From: an uncultured Porphyromonadaceae bacterium | GTDB taxonomy: Bacteria; Bacteroidota; Bacteroidia; Bacteroidales; Muribaculaceae | Length of the DNA: 64,000 bases | Direction: 5' to 3' | NCBI GenBank assembly: GCA_902489275.1 | Contig: CABTZK010000006.1 | Location: forward strand, 1-64,000 | Shown here: in pieces, positions 24,713 to 34,381 of the stretch | Position numbering within the stretch: the first letter of the stretch is position 1 | Layout of the letters: each line of letters begins with the position of its first letter | The notes under the pieces: model-generated | Databases searched by the model: none | Told to the model about the DNA's origin: nothing | The model's input: only the letters and a program-made list of their open reading frames with translations | Made by a program: the position numbers and the translations under genes

Positions 24713-25495
24713 ATGAATATTATCGTTTGCTTAAAACAAGTTCCCGACAGTACCGAGATTAAAATCGATCCCGTAAAAGGCACTTTGATTCGTGAGGGTG
24801 TCCCCAGCATCATGAACCCCGACGACAAGGGCGGCCTCGAACTCGCCTTGCGCCTGAAGGAGCAGACTGGCGCTACCATCACCTGCATCTCCATGGGCCC
24901 CCCACAGGCCGACGTGATTCTGCGCGAGGCCTTTGCGATGGGTGCCGACCGAGCCATCCTGCTCAGCGACCGCAAGTTTGCCGGCGCCGACACACTGGCC
25001 ACCTCCTATGCCCTATCGGGCTTGTGCCGCATGCTGGACTACGACCTGATCATCGCCGGCCGCCAGGCCATCGACGGCGACACGGCCCAGGTGGGTCCCG
25101 AGCTGGCCGAGCACCTCGGGCTGCCACAAGTGTCCTACGTGACCGATGCCAAGTTGCTCGACAACGGCAACCTCCAAGTGCACAAGGAAAACGAGGACAG
25201 CGTGCAAGTGCTTGAGGTCGAGGGAAAGTGCCTGCTCACCGTGCTGGCCTCGGCATTTGAGCCACGCTACATGAGCGCAAGCGGCATCATCGACGCCTAC
25301 AACCAAGAAGTCGAGGTGTGGGGTGCCGACAAAATCGATGTCGATGAAGCGAAACTCGGTCTCAAAGGCTCTCCAACCAAGGTGTTCCAGTCATTCCCCA
25401 AGGCCATCAAAGCCCCAGGCGAGGTTCACGAGGTGAGCAATGAAGAGGCTGTTGAACTCATTGTCAATAAACTCAAAGAGAAACACATCATCTAA
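24713..25495 (+). CDS. etfB: Electron transfer flavoprotein, beta subunit
   Basis: EtfB is half of the Bcd electron donor. The 260-residue chain begins NIIVCLKQVPDSTEIKID and carries FAMGADRAILLSD and GRQAIDGDTAQVGP, both EtfB signatures. A strong Shine-Dalgarno site (aaggagg) precedes the start by about 7 bases, one of the few in the window. It follows bcd by 15 bases. Bifurcating activity is expected from the operon but cannot be shown from sequence alone. Confidence 0.95.
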   Translation: MNIIVCLKQVPDSTEIKIDPVKGTLIREGVPSIMNPDDKGGLELALRLKEQTGATITCISMGPPQADVILREAFAMGADRAILLSDRKFAGADTLATSYALSGLCRMLDYDLIIAGRQAIDGDTAQVGPELAEHLGLPQVSYVTDAKLLDNGNLQVHKENEDSVQVLEVEGKCLLTVLASAFEPRYMSASGIIDAYNQEVEVWGADKIDVDEAKLGLKGSPTKVFQSFPKAIKAPGEVHEVSNEEAVELIVNKLKEKHII

Positions 25496-25508
25496 AAGTC
25501 ACATTCAC

Positions 25509-26525
25509 ATGGAAAAGAAAGATTATAAAAACGTATTCGTTTTCGCTGAACAACGCGAAGGGGTTATTCAATCCGTTGCATTTGAGCTTTTAGGCAAGGC
25601 GCGCAACCTTGCTGATGTGTTAGGAGAGAAAGTGGTGGCGATGCTGCTCGGCTGCGGCATCAAGGACCAAGCCCAAAAACTGGTGGAGTTTGGCGCCGAC
25701 GAGGTAATCGTTGCCGATGCCCCAGAACTCAAAGACTACCTCACCGAGCAATATGCCCAAGTCGTGTATCAAATCATCTCGGAGCGCAAGCCCAACATCG
25801 TGCTCTACGGAGCCACGACCATTGGCCGCGACATGGCGCCACGCATCGCCGCAAGGCTGAAAACGGGCTTGACTGCCGACTGCACCAAGCTCGAAGTGCT
25901 GCCCGACAAGAACAATGAGCCAGAATTCCGCATGACTCGCCCGGCATTTGGAGGCAACTTGATGGCCACCATTATTTGCCCCAACACGCGTCCGCAAATG
26001 TCGACCGTGCGTCCCGGCGTGATGCAGAAGATGACCCGCCAAGCAGGCCGCCAAGGGGTCATCACCGAGTTTACGCCCAAGTTTGACACCTCGCACTTCA
26101 AGGTGAAATTGTTAGAGACCATCAAAATCAATAAGGAAACCGAAGACATTTGCGCGGCCAGGTGCCTCATCTCGGGCGGACGCGGCGTGCACGACAAAGC
26201 AGGCTTTGCCAAACTGCAAGCCCTGGCCAACGTGATTGGAGCAGAAGTGTCCTCGTCACGCGCAATGGTCGACTGTGCCGTCATGCCTCACGACTGCCAA
26301 GTGGGTCAAACGGGCAAGACCGTGCGTCCAAACCTGTACATTGCCTGTGGCATCAGCGGTGCCATCCAGCACTTAGCCGGTATGGAGGAGTCTGACTACA
26401 TCATTGCCATCAACAAAGACAAGTTTGCGCCCATTTTCAGCGTGGCCGACTTGGGCATCGTGGGCGATCTCCACAAGATTGTACCCATGCTCACCGAGCG
26501 CCTCAAGAAAGAAGTAGAGAAATAA
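25509..26525 (+). CDS. etfA: Electron transfer flavoprotein, alpha subunit
   Basis: The 338-residue product has the C-terminal FAD domain signature (RPNLYIACGISGAIQHLAGM), preceded by the SGGRGV segment. I start at MEKKDYKNVFVFAEQ (25509), 13 bases after etfB; a longer frame starting inside etfB has no family likeness. It is the last gene of the operon and is followed by a strong terminator at 26566-26602. Confidence 0.95.
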   Translation: MEKKDYKNVFVFAEQREGVIQSVAFELLGKARNLADVLGEKVVAMLLGCGIKDQAQKLVEFGADEVIVADAPELKDYLTEQYAQVVYQIISERKPNIVLYGATTIGRDMAPRIAARLKTGLTADCTKLEVLPDKNNEPEFRMTRPAFGGNLMATIICPNTRPQMSTVRPGVMQKMTRQAGRQGVITEFTPKFDTSHFKVKLLETIKINKETEDICAARCLISGGRGVHDKAGFAKLQALANVIGAEVSSSRAMVDCAVMPHDCQVGQTGKTVRPNLYIACGISGAIQHLAGMEESDYIIAINKDKFAPIFSVADLGIVGDLHKIVPMLTERLKKEVEK

Positions 26526-26565
26526 GGCGAACCCTTTGCCCTATTCCCCCCAACTACTCATAATG

Positions 26566-26602
26566 CAAGCCAGCCGCCCCAACGAGGGAAGCGGCTGGCT
26601 TG
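26566..26602 (+). terminator. Terminator of the lysine fermentation operon
   Basis: Perfect 12-bp arms (caagccagccgc and gcggctggcttg) with a 13-base loop, followed by ttt. It lies 41 bases after the etfA stop. Confidence 0.85.
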
Positions 26603-26885
26603 TTTCTGGGCGGTCTACTTGCAAGAATGTGATTTTGTTACGTGGTACACTGGGCACTGGCCGGAACTGAGTTGCATCAAGCAACTACTGCTGCTGCAAA
26701 TGTCAATCCGCAACATTTCTCGAACAAGGTAAAGTCCTTCATTTTTAAGAAATTAAGTGAGAACAGTAATCAAATAAAGTTAATATAAATTATTCGAAAA
26801 TGCAAGAAAAAATCAATAAAAATTTCGATTTATCACATAAGAATTAGTTTTTAAACAAAATTGAAGCATTCTTGAGCACTACGCC
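26603..26885. other. Intergenic region without a recognised gene
   Basis: The stretch turns strongly AT-rich after about 26740. I see a small hairpin (gttgcatcaagcaac near 26671) and no convincing frame, RNA gene or repeat. The following 145 bases hold the promoter and leader of the secreted protein at 27031. Confidence 0.5.
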
Positions 26886-26925
26886 ATCAAAAACTTGCTT
26901 AACACGAAATATTCCCTTAACTTTG
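26886..26925 (+). promoter_or_regulatory. Promoter, copy 1 of a shared 40-bp element
   Basis: TTG at 26895-26897, 20 bases, then TAACTTTG at 26918-26925. The whole stretch from atcaaaaacttgct onward is nearly the same as 29528-29567, in front of the second anchor-J protein. The leader to the start at 27031 is about 100 bases. Confidence 0.7.
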
Positions 26926-27030
26926 ACCCCCGTAATCATTCCATGAGTGGCGAGCAGCGCAATGCGCGCCTACCGCCATCAAATGGCACTTGTCAGTCAA
27001 CCATTTTTTCATCTCAATATTTTAAATCCA

Positions 27031-28761
27031 ATGAAACAAACTCTATTCCTGCAAAAATTTTTGTTCGCGGCTCTCATTATGGCAGCTCTCCCTGCAATGG
27101 GGCAGAACACTGCCATCAACCCCGAACGCCCCACTGGGCAAGAAGCTGTCTATAACCCAAGCAACGGCACAGTGGTCATCACAGCGGTCGCTCCGTCAAC
27201 CACCGAATATGACTGGGAAACCTACGAGCAATATGACCTCACCAAGATTGATTACATCTCGGTGAAGCGCCACACCCCCGGCACACCGTGGCCCGACGAG
27301 GAGCTTGGCCGGGTGGTCTCACCAGCCGTTGGGCAGCCGTTTGAGTATGTCGACAATACGATCGAACCCGATCGGCAATATGAATATTCCCTCACGGCCT
27401 ATGTGGGTCTCCTCAAGAGCCAGCAAGCCTACGCACGCGTCTACACTGGCATCACACCGGGCCCGTTGAGCGCCTTCTCAGCCACAACAGCCAGCCACGA
27501 GGCCAATGCCATCGACCTCACGGCTACCGCTCCCGACACGGCATCGACCGGGGCGCCACTTCAAGGACCGCTCACGATTAGGATTCAGCTCAGAGAGGGA
27601 TTCTCCTCTTTCACCGACCTTCACGACATCGAGAATGCCGAGCCAGGCAAAACCTACCATTGGAAATATGAAAACCTGGCCATGGACAAAGCCTACACCT
27701 TCAGGGCTATCGCCATCGTTGGCACCCAGGGCGAAAGCGAGGCGCTCGAAGCCAGCACTTACGTGGGACTCGACTACCCTGGCATTCCTCAAAACCTCGA
27801 CTGCAAAAGCATGGGTGAAGAGGCTCACGTGAGCTGGAAAGCACCAGAAAAAGGCGGCCGGGGCGGAAGCTACAATGCCGAGGCCACGACCTACACGCTG
27901 ATTCGCGTCTACCTGGACGGCCAAGAGCAAGAGGTAGCCAACGGCATCCAGGAAACAGCATTTATTGACCGCCCCGATTTCACCGAAGAGACCGCCGTGA
28001 GCTACAAACTGGTGGCCGTGAACCCAGCGGGCACCAGCCAGCCGGCAAAGTGCGACTTCGTCACCGTGGGAAAAGCCGCAGAACTCCCTTTCAGAGAGTC
28101 GTTTGCCGACGCAAAACTGCAACACAAGGGATGGCTCACCGAAACGACCCAAGACGACCCCAACTATACCTACAAGGCTTGGACATTTGCCGCCAACAAC
28201 ACCATTTACTACTTCCCGACCGATGAGACCCTTGAAGTAAACCCACAAGACGACGACAACGGACTGGCATCTTGCATCTTCTACGGCTACTGCACCGAGG
28301 GGCAGACCGAGAGCCTGATTTCTCCTCACGTGGCCACCAACGGCAATGACCTCTTATTGAGTTTCTACTACTGGTTCATGCCCGCCAATGGCTTCAAAAA
28401 CGAACTCAAGGTCTCAACTAACCACGACGATGGCGAGTGGCAGAGCGTCTTCTCGTCCATCGGCCAGGCTGGCGAGCAACCCGAATGGCGCGAGGTAAAA
28501 GTTCCCTTAGAAGTGGGCAACAGCAGCAACATCCGCGTCAAGTTTGAAGGCATCTTTCATGGAACAGCAGCCAATGTCCTCATCGACAACATCTTGATAA
28601 AGGAAGAATTGCCCACGAGCATTACCCAGGTGACCAACGATGAAAGCAACGCCCCAGTAGAGATTTTCACGATTGCGGGAACGCGGGTCAACGAAATCAC
28701 GACACCGGGCATCTATATCGTGCGCAAGGGTCAGGTCGTGAAAAAAGTAATGATGAAATAA
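27031..28761 (+). CDS. Secreted choice-of-anchor-J protein with C-terminal sorting domain
   Basis: The 576-residue product has a signal peptide (KQTLFLQKFLFAALIMAALP, ending AMGQ) and fibronectin-III-like segments over about residues 45-340 (for example LDCKSMGEEAHVSWKAP). A jelly-roll choice-of-anchor-J / cleaved-adhesin-type domain spans about 350-530 (LPFRESFADAKLQ ... VLIDNILIKEE). It ends in a type-IX-secretion-like tail (VEIFTIAGTRVNEITTPGIY then IVRKGQ). I start at 27031 because this ATG opens the signal peptide. The surface role is family inference. A strong terminator follows at 28824. Confidence 0.8.
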   Translation: MKQTLFLQKFLFAALIMAALPAMGQNTAINPERPTGQEAVYNPSNGTVVITAVAPSTTEYDWETYEQYDLTKIDYISVKRHTPGTPWPDEELGRVVSPAVGQPFEYVDNTIEPDRQYEYSLTAYVGLLKSQQAYARVYTGITPGPLSAFSATTASHEANAIDLTATAPDTASTGAPLQGPLTIRIQLREGFSSFTDLHDIENAEPGKTYHWKYENLAMDKAYTFRAIAIVGTQGESEALEASTYVGLDYPGIPQNLDCKSMGEEAHVSWKAPEKGGRGGSYNAEATTYTLIRVYLDGQEQEVANGIQETAFIDRPDFTEETAVSYKLVAVNPAGTSQPAKCDFVTVGKAAELPFRESFADAKLQHKGWLTETTQDDPNYTYKAWTFAANNTIYYFPTDETLEVNPQDDDNGLASCIFYGYCTEGQTESLISPHVATNGNDLLLSFYYWFMPANGFKNELKVSTNHDDGEWQSVFSSIGQAGEQPEWREVKVPLEVGNSSNIRVKFEGIFHGTAANVLIDNILIKEELPTSITQVTNDESNAPVEIFTIAGTRVNEITTPGIYIVRKGQVVKKVMMK

Positions 28762-28823
28762 AGCATGACGGCTCCCCAAGTTTTTTAACCGAGCGCAAAA
28801 CTTAAGGTTTTGTCCACATCGAG

Positions 28824-28871
28824 CTGCACCCCAAAAGGTTTGACAAAAAAACTCTGGGGTGCAGTTTTTTT
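28824..28871 (+). terminator. Terminator after the first anchor-J gene
   Basis: ctgcacccca and tggggtgcag pair perfectly over 10 bp with a 21-base loop and are followed by seven T. A textbook intrinsic terminator. Confidence 0.9.
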
Positions 28872-28874
28872 GCA

Positions 28875-28906
28875 TTTGCCATTCTCGTGATTATTTTATT
28901 CCTTTG
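28875..28906 (+). promoter_or_regulatory. Promoter for aroK
   Basis: TTTG at 28875-28878, 20 bases and TTCCTTTG at 28899-28906, a slightly off-consensus -7 element. It begins four bases after the preceding terminator. Confidence 0.5.
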
Positions 28907-28936
28907 CAACCGACCATCGAGTAACGATAAAAAGTG

Positions 28937-29476
28937 ATGACAACAGTATTTTTGATTGGATACATGGGCTGTGGAAAAACCACGATAGGAAGTGCAGTGG
29001 CCACCGAGCTGGGAGTACCCTTTACCGACCTCGACGACTACATCGAGGAACGCTGCCAGGCAAGAATAGGCGAAATCTTCACGCAAATGGGCGAGGCGCG
29101 TTTCCGCAAAATCGAGCAGCAGGCGCTGGCCGAGGTGGCTCACGGCAGCCAGGGCGCCGTCGTGGCCTGTGGCGGCGGCACGCCATGCTATGGGCGCAAC
29201 ATGAGCCTGATGAACAGCTGGGGGCTCACCATTTGGCTTCGCACAAGCGCCGAGCGCATCGCCAGCCGGCTATGCCTGCCCGAGCACAAAATGAAGCGCC
29301 CGCTCATTGCCGGCAAAAGCGATGAGGAAATCTACACCTTTGTGAAAGAGGAACTGGCCAAGCGAGAGCCTTTCTACGCACAGGCACAGCTGCAATTTGA
29401 CTCCACCCGCATCGAGACCGCCAGCGAAACCCTCGTCACCGCCCGCCAACTCGCCGCATTGCTCGCACAGGCATAA
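28937..29476 (+). CDS. aroK: Shikimate kinase
   Basis: AroK phosphorylates shikimate with ATP in the pathway to chorismate. The 179-residue protein has Walker A GYMGCGKTTIG at the N-terminus, the shikimate-binding FTDLDDYIE segment, ARFRKIEQQAL and the CGGGTPC glycine loop. I use the ATG at 28937; a GTG three bases earlier is possible. It stands alone between two secreted-protein genes, with its own promoter, and is not part of an aromatic operon. Confidence 0.95.
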   Translation: MTTVFLIGYMGCGKTTIGSAVATELGVPFTDLDDYIEERCQARIGEIFTQMGEARFRKIEQQALAEVAHGSQGAVVACGGGTPCYGRNMSLMNSWGLTIWLRTSAERIASRLCLPEHKMKRPLIAGKSDEEIYTFVKEELAKREPFYAQAQLQFDSTRIETASETLVTARQLAALLAQA

Positions 29477-29527
29477 AAAGAATCATAAACGTTCAAGATC
29501 AATCCACAGTTTTTCCAGCATTAATCC

Positions 29528-29567
29528 ATCGAAAACTTGCTAAGAACGGAATATTTCCATAACTTTG
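29528..29567 (+). promoter_or_regulatory. Promoter, copy 2 of a shared 40-bp element
   Basis: TTG at 29537-29539, 20 bases, TAACTTTG at 29560-29567. It matches 26886-26925 over the whole core (atc.aaaacttgct, then acg.aatatt.cc, then taactttg). Leader to the start is about 85 bases. Confidence 0.7.
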
Positions 29568-29656
29568 TCCTCTACAACCATTTTGACAGAGCCAAGCAAC
29601 ACGACGTGTGCCTATCTCGTCAAAATATCTTTCTGTTTCTATTAATCTTTTAGTCT

Positions 29657-32600
29657 ATGAAATTTTGGTTAAGGTTTCTGATGCTGCTTTTGATTTCGCA
29701 GCATCTGTATGCACAGCAATCAAGCGTGATCAAGTCTCCAAGCCCAACTCGCCAGTCAATCAACGAGGCGAGGTTTACCGGACTTCAGCGCCAACTGTCC
29801 TCTTCTGCTTCTGGCCAAGCCACACCGTGGCTGTCGGGGCGCAAAGAGCATTCGATGTCTCCCATGCAAGTCAAGTCAATTGGAGACAACACTGCACTCT
29901 ACGGCTGCATGGCATTTTCTCAAAAATGGACTCAAGACAAACTCGACTACGGCATGTACAGCTTGCCGATAAAAAGCGGTTTTGAGTTCGACACCATCAA
30001 GGTAGACAAGCTTTTCAAAGCGAATGCTGCCGTTTATGCCCGCGATAAGTACTACTTATTCAATGTCGAACAGTCATTTGGCATGGTGATGTACATTGCC
30101 TGCACCGTCGTGAAAACTGACACTTGGGAAGTCGAGAACATTTTCACGCCACCCACCGAGTGGAACAATGTGCCTTACTCCTCCTCGCTATCCTACGACC
30201 CTGAATCAGGAAAGATTTACGGAATCACCTTCACCAATGAGGGCGGAATGGCTCTGAGCACACTGGACACGGCTGACGGAACGTTTACCAAAGTGTGTGA
30301 CGTGGAACGCTCCTACATTGCCCTGGCCGCGTCAAGCACCGGGACGCTCTATGGCATCGCCGGTACGGGACAGCTCTACACGATTGACAAGTCAAATGGG
30401 AAATCGGAATATATAGGCGAGACAGGGCTGACGCCAAAGTACGCCCAGGGACTGACTTTCGATCCCAACACCAACCTGCTGTACTGGGCATATATGGAAG
30501 AGGGGAAGTCGGGCCTCTATCAAGTCAATACCCAAACGGCCACGGCATACAAAATTGACGACATGCCTAATCTTGAGGAAATGATAGGTCTCTACATCCT
30601 TAAAGACTCCATTCATGCTCAAGCTCCGGCAAGGGTCACCGAATTGAAGTTTGAACCCGCATCGGCGGGGGCGACCGTTGGAAAATTATCGTGCGTGGCG
30701 CCGCAAACGGCAGCCGGCGGCAGTGCCTTGACCCATGATGTGCAGGTCACCATCTTCTGTGGAGATGAAGTGTTGCTGCAAGAAACTGTTCATCCTGGGG
30801 CAAAAGTAGAAAAAGATAACGTGTCGTTTGACCAAGAAAGCCTGTACACGATCTACGCTCAAGCCTCTAACGAGCATGGAAGCAGCAGCAAATCGACGCT
30901 CACTACCTATATCGGTACAGATATTGCCGCAGCCCCCTTGGATGTGCAATTGGCAATCAATGGCCAAAAAGCCAGCTTGACATGGAAAGCGCCACAAAAG
31001 GGTCTTCACGATGGCTACATCAACCCAGCCTCATTGAGGTATAACATCATGAGATATGACGGCAGCGACACCGGAGTACCCGTGGCGCAAACAGAAGTTG
31101 GGGCAAGCTCTTTCACCGAAGACATACCCTCTGCCACTGCAAAGTACCGATATAGCGTGACCTCGGTCTCTGACAAAGGCGATGGGGGCACCTCCTACTC
31201 CAACGAGGTGCTGTCGGTGGGAGCCTATGAGCTGCCGTTCTACGACAATTTCAGCGACGGGGAATTGTGCAACCAGTTATATACCTTTATTGATGTTGAC
31301 CACGACGGGCATGACAACACCTGCATGTGGTTCTGGAAAGAAGACGAAAAACTGATGCAATATTGCTCTGACCAGCAGCATCAAGGCAACGACTGGCTGA
31401 TTACCCCAGCCATCCACCTGGATGCGAAAAACCTGTACAACCTCACTTTCAATGTCAACATGGGCGCTCCCTCCAACTTGAAAGTTACCATCGGAACATC
31501 AACCAATCCCGCTGACCATCAAACGATTCTTGACCTCAACGGCATTCACGACCCATTTGAAACGGAGTATCATGCCACCGTCAAAGTGCCAAAGGACAGC
31601 ATCTATTACGTGGGATTCTATAACTATAGCGACCCAGAGAGCTTCTATTTCAACCTGTTCGACGTGAAGGTAGAGAAAGGGATAGAAACCGCTCTTCCCG
31701 ATTCGGTGGCCGACTTGAGCGTGACACCTGCCGAAAACGGCGATGTGTCGGCAAAAATCTCTTTCAAAGCCCCCAGGCTACAATTGAACGGGCATGACAT
31801 GCCTGAGCTATTCGACATGCTGATTTATCGCGACAATGAATTGCTGACAACGATTCCCGTCTCGCCAGGGCAGCAGGTTGACAATGTGGACAAGCCTGCC
31901 CAAGATGGAGAATACACCTATCAGGTCATGGCGAGCATGAACGGTAAAGTGGGCTTGCCTGTGTCGCGTAAGGTTTGGGTTGGGCACGACATTTCAGAAC
32001 CCGTGCGTGACTTGAAGGCCATAACCATCGACAACAATTTACACGTGAAATTGACTTGGGCACAGCCCGAAAAAGGCGTACACGGCGGCTACTTCAATCG
32101 TGATAAAGTCACCTATTCTGTGTGGCGCAGCCTGGATGCGAAAAACTACGTGCAGGTCGCAACCAGCCTGAAGGAACTCAACTACACCGATAGCCAAATC
32201 GAGGAAGAGCTTGCAGGCGCTCAAGACGGATTCTACTATGCTGTCACAGCCGATACGAGATCGGGCAGCAGTGAAAAAGAGCCCATTTTCATTGTGGTCG
32301 GGAAACCGTATGACTTCCCCGTAAGCGAATCATTCCCAGATGGGCAATTCAACATCAGACCATGGACGATTAAAGCGATAAACGGCTATTTCTCCTGGGA
32401 GTGCATCAGAGACGATGTGGATGGCGGAGTCTACTCTCAAGACCAAGATAATGGAATGACGAAATTCTACAACATCGCTGGCGACAATGAAGTCGACAGC
32501 CGGCTCATTTCGCCAGCAGTCTGCCTGAAAGAAGCCCAAAAGCCAATGTTCAGCTTCTTCATGTTCCACTGGCTGGAGTCAACAGTAGAGGGCGACCATC

Positions 32601-34216
32601 ACGCAACAAAGGTCGTGATTGAAGTTGCCCCAGAAAATGGCGAGTTCGAGGTAGTTAGTGATACGATTACGGCAGCCTATCCAGTCTATGGCTGGGTGGA
32701 GCACCGCATTCCATTGGCTCCATATAAAGACTACAGCCACATCAAGATAGGCTTGAGGGGGTCAACCGACAACAATTGGATGTACTACTACGTTGACAAC
32801 CTACATATCGACGAGCAATATGAAGAAGACTTGGCAATCTCGGAATTGAATGGCCCGACTGAGACTTATGTGAACGACACTTGCTACTACTCGGTGAAAT
32901 ATTTCAATAGAGGGCTGAAGGAAGTTGATGACTACAAGATCAATCTCTATCAGGATGGCACCCTCGTCAACTCGCTGGCTGGAGAACCCATCACGCCTGG
33001 TGAAATCAAGGAAATTGAAATTCCGTCCTGCATCTATTCCACCAAAGCCGGGGAAGAATGCGACTACTATGCCGAAATCGCATTCCCTGCCGACCAGGAG
33101 CCGGGCAACAACCGCTCGGGACACGCCTATACCAAAGTCAAGGATTCATGGTATCCTGGGGTTGAGCATTTGACTGCCGAGAGCAATCAAAATGACATTG
33201 TTATAGATTGGGACGCTCCCGCCCTTCCTGCTGCCGACCAAGCGACAGTGGAGGGAGTAGAGGGCTATGACGCCTTTATCATCGACCACATCGGCGATTG
33301 GATCACCTATGACGGCGATGGCTTAGGCGCTGGAAAACTGACCAACCTTCCCCAGTTTCCTAACACGGGCAAAAACCAGGCCTTCCAAGTGTGGAATCCG
33401 AGCCTGCTGGAGGGCGTGACCCCAGAGGCTTATCCTCACCTGCAGCCACACAGCGGCAACCAGTGCTTCGTCTCATGGTATGCCAACGTGAGCTATGACG
33501 GCGCAACTCCATACAACAATGATTACCTCATTTCGCCCGAAGTGAAGGGAGGGACCGATGTGAGCTTCTACATCCAAAGAATCAACCCCAACCTTGCAGG
33601 CGAGACCTATGAAATCATGTACTCCTCGACGACTCAGGAGCCTGACCAGTTTAAGAAAATCGTCGAAAAAGAGGCACCCGCCGACTGGGAAAAAGTCTCT
33701 GTCACACTACCCGACGATGCGAGATACTTTGCCATCAGGTACACAGCATCGTTAAAGACTGGCATTTTAGTCGATGACATCAGTTACACTTCCGGCCTCT
33801 ACGCCTTAAAGGTGAGTGGTTACAACATCTTCCGAAATGGGCTGAAACTGAACAGCGACTTAGTGACCGAGACAACATACATCGACCACAACCTGCCCGA
33901 TGGGAAATATGGCTATCAAGTCTCTGTGCTCTACAACAGAGGCGAGTCAAAGGCTTCCTCTACCGTCTACGTAGACCATCACACGAGTGGCTTAGAAGAC
34001 TTGAAGGCTGATTCAGATTCGGAGGTCAAATTGACCGTTGATGGCAACAGCCTCACAATAAGCACCTTGAAACCTGGCGAAGTGGCCATCTACTCTATAG
34101 ATGGCAAAACCATACACTCGGGAATCCTTCAGGACACTCACACCTACCACTTGCCGGCAGGCGTGTATGTGGTGACCATTAATGGCATGAATAAGAAAAT
34201 CATCATCCAAGGATAA
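29657..34216 (+). CDS. Large secreted multi-domain choice-of-anchor-J protein
   Basis: The largest gene in the window encodes 1519 residues. A signal peptide (first 20 residues, ending HLYAQ) is followed by a propeller-like region at about 60-310 with repeated GTLYGIAG / KIYGIT strands. Fibronectin-III-like modules alternate with three jelly-roll anchor-J domains beginning near residues 525 (ELPFYDNFSDGE), 885 (DFPVSESFPDGQ) and 1205 (DAFIIDHIGDW). The last 75 residues form a sorting domain (PGEVAIYSIDGKTIHSG, LPAGVYVVTINGMNKK). It is probably carried over the outer membrane by a type IX-like system. Ligand unknown. It is paralogous to the protein at 27031 and shares its promoter element. Confidence 0.82.
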   Translation: MKFWLRFLMLLLISQHLYAQQSSVIKSPSPTRQSINEARFTGLQRQLSSSASGQATPWLSGRKEHSMSPMQVKSIGDNTALYGCMAFSQKWTQDKLDYGMYSLPIKSGFEFDTIKVDKLFKANAAVYARDKYYLFNVEQSFGMVMYIACTVVKTDTWEVENIFTPPTEWNNVPYSSSLSYDPESGKIYGITFTNEGGMALSTLDTADGTFTKVCDVERSYIALAASSTGTLYGIAGTGQLYTIDKSNGKSEYIGETGLTPKYAQGLTFDPNTNLLYWAYMEEGKSGLYQVNTQTATAYKIDDMPNLEEMIGLYILKDSIHAQAPARVTELKFEPASAGATVGKLSCVAPQTAAGGSALTHDVQVTIFCGDEVLLQETVHPGAKVEKDNVSFDQESLYTIYAQASNEHGSSSKSTLTTYIGTDIAAAPLDVQLAINGQKASLTWKAPQKGLHDGYINPASLRYNIMRYDGSDTGVPVAQTEVGASSFTEDIPSATAKYRYSVTSVSDKGDGGTSYSNEVLSVGAYELPFYDNFSDGELCNQLYTFIDVDHDGHDNTCMWFWKEDEKLMQYCSDQQHQGNDWLITPAIHLDAKNLYNLTFNVNMGAPSNLKVTIGTSTNPADHQTILDLNGIHDPFETEYHATVKVPKDSIYYVGFYNYSDPESFYFNLFDVKVEKGIETALPDSVADLSVTPAENGDVSAKISFKAPRLQLNGHDMPELFDMLIYRDNELLTTIPVSPGQQVDNVDKPAQDGEYTYQVMASMNGKVGLPVSRKVWVGHDISEPVRDLKAITIDNNLHVKLTWAQPEKGVHGGYFNRDKVTYSVWRSLDAKNYVQVATSLKELNYTDSQIEEELAGAQDGFYYAVTADTRSGSSEKEPIFIVVGKPYDFPVSESFPDGQFNIRPWTIKAINGYFSWECIRDDVDGGVYSQDQDNGMTKFYNIAGDNEVDSRLISPAVCLKEAQKPMFSFFMFHWLESTVEGDHHATKVVIEVAPENGEFEVVSDTITAAYPVYGWVEHRIPLAPYKDYSHIKIGLRGSTDNNWMYYYVDNLHIDEQYEEDLAISELNGPTETYVNDTCYYSVKYFNRGLKEVDDYKINLYQDGTLVNSLAGEPITPGEIKEIEIPSCIYSTKAGEECDYYAEIAFPADQEPGNNRSGHAYTKVKDSWYPGVEHLTAESNQNDIVIDWDAPALPAADQATVEGVEGYDAFIIDHIGDWITYDGDGLGAGKLTNLPQFPNTGKNQAFQVWNPSLLEGVTPEAYPHLQPHSGNQCFVSWYANVSYDGATPYNNDYLISPEVKGGTDVSFYIQRINPNLAGETYEIMYSSTTQEPDQFKKIVEKEAPADWEKVSVTLPDDARYFAIRYTASLKTGILVDDISYTSGLYALKVSGYNIFRNGLKLNSDLVTETTYIDHNLPDGKYGYQVSVLYNRGESKASSTVYVDHHTSGLEDLKADSDSEVKLTVDGNSLTISTLKPGEVAIYSIDGKTIHSGILQDTHTYHLPAGVYVVTINGMNKKIIIQG

Positions 34217-34237
34217 ATCAACATTCCTCAACACTTC

Positions 34238-34274
34238 AGTGGGGGCGCATTGTGTGAAACGATGCGCCCCCGCT
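34238..34274 (+). terminator. Terminator after the large anchor-J gene
   Basis: gggggcgcat (34241-34250) and atgcgccccc (34262-34271) pair perfectly, and the stem extends through a G-U pair to 34238-34274. A T-rich tail follows. Confidence 0.85.
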
Positions 34275-34365
34275 GTATCTTTTCAGCCTGCGGTTGAGCC
34301 ATAAAAATAGAATTAAAAAATCGGTGAAATTCGTGAAATCTATGAAATCTATGTGAGAAATGCCG

Positions 34366-34373
34366 TATCTTTG
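34366..34373 (+). promoter_or_regulatory. -7 element for the LOG-family gene
   Basis: TATCTTTG ends eight bases before the ATG at 34382, so the transcript would be nearly leaderless. No good -33 element was found. Confidence 0.45.
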
Positions 34374-34381
34374 CACACGTG

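Noticed and set aside
27001..27155. Alternative 86-codon frame at the start of the first anchor-J gene
   Set aside because: It overlaps the signal peptide of the real gene in another frame and has no likeness to known proteins.
34317..34356. Short direct repeats (gaaatctatg) upstream of the LOG-family gene
   Set aside because: Only two or three imperfect copies of a 10-base AT-rich unit, overlapping the promoter; no array structure, so not a CRISPR or tandem-repeat locus.
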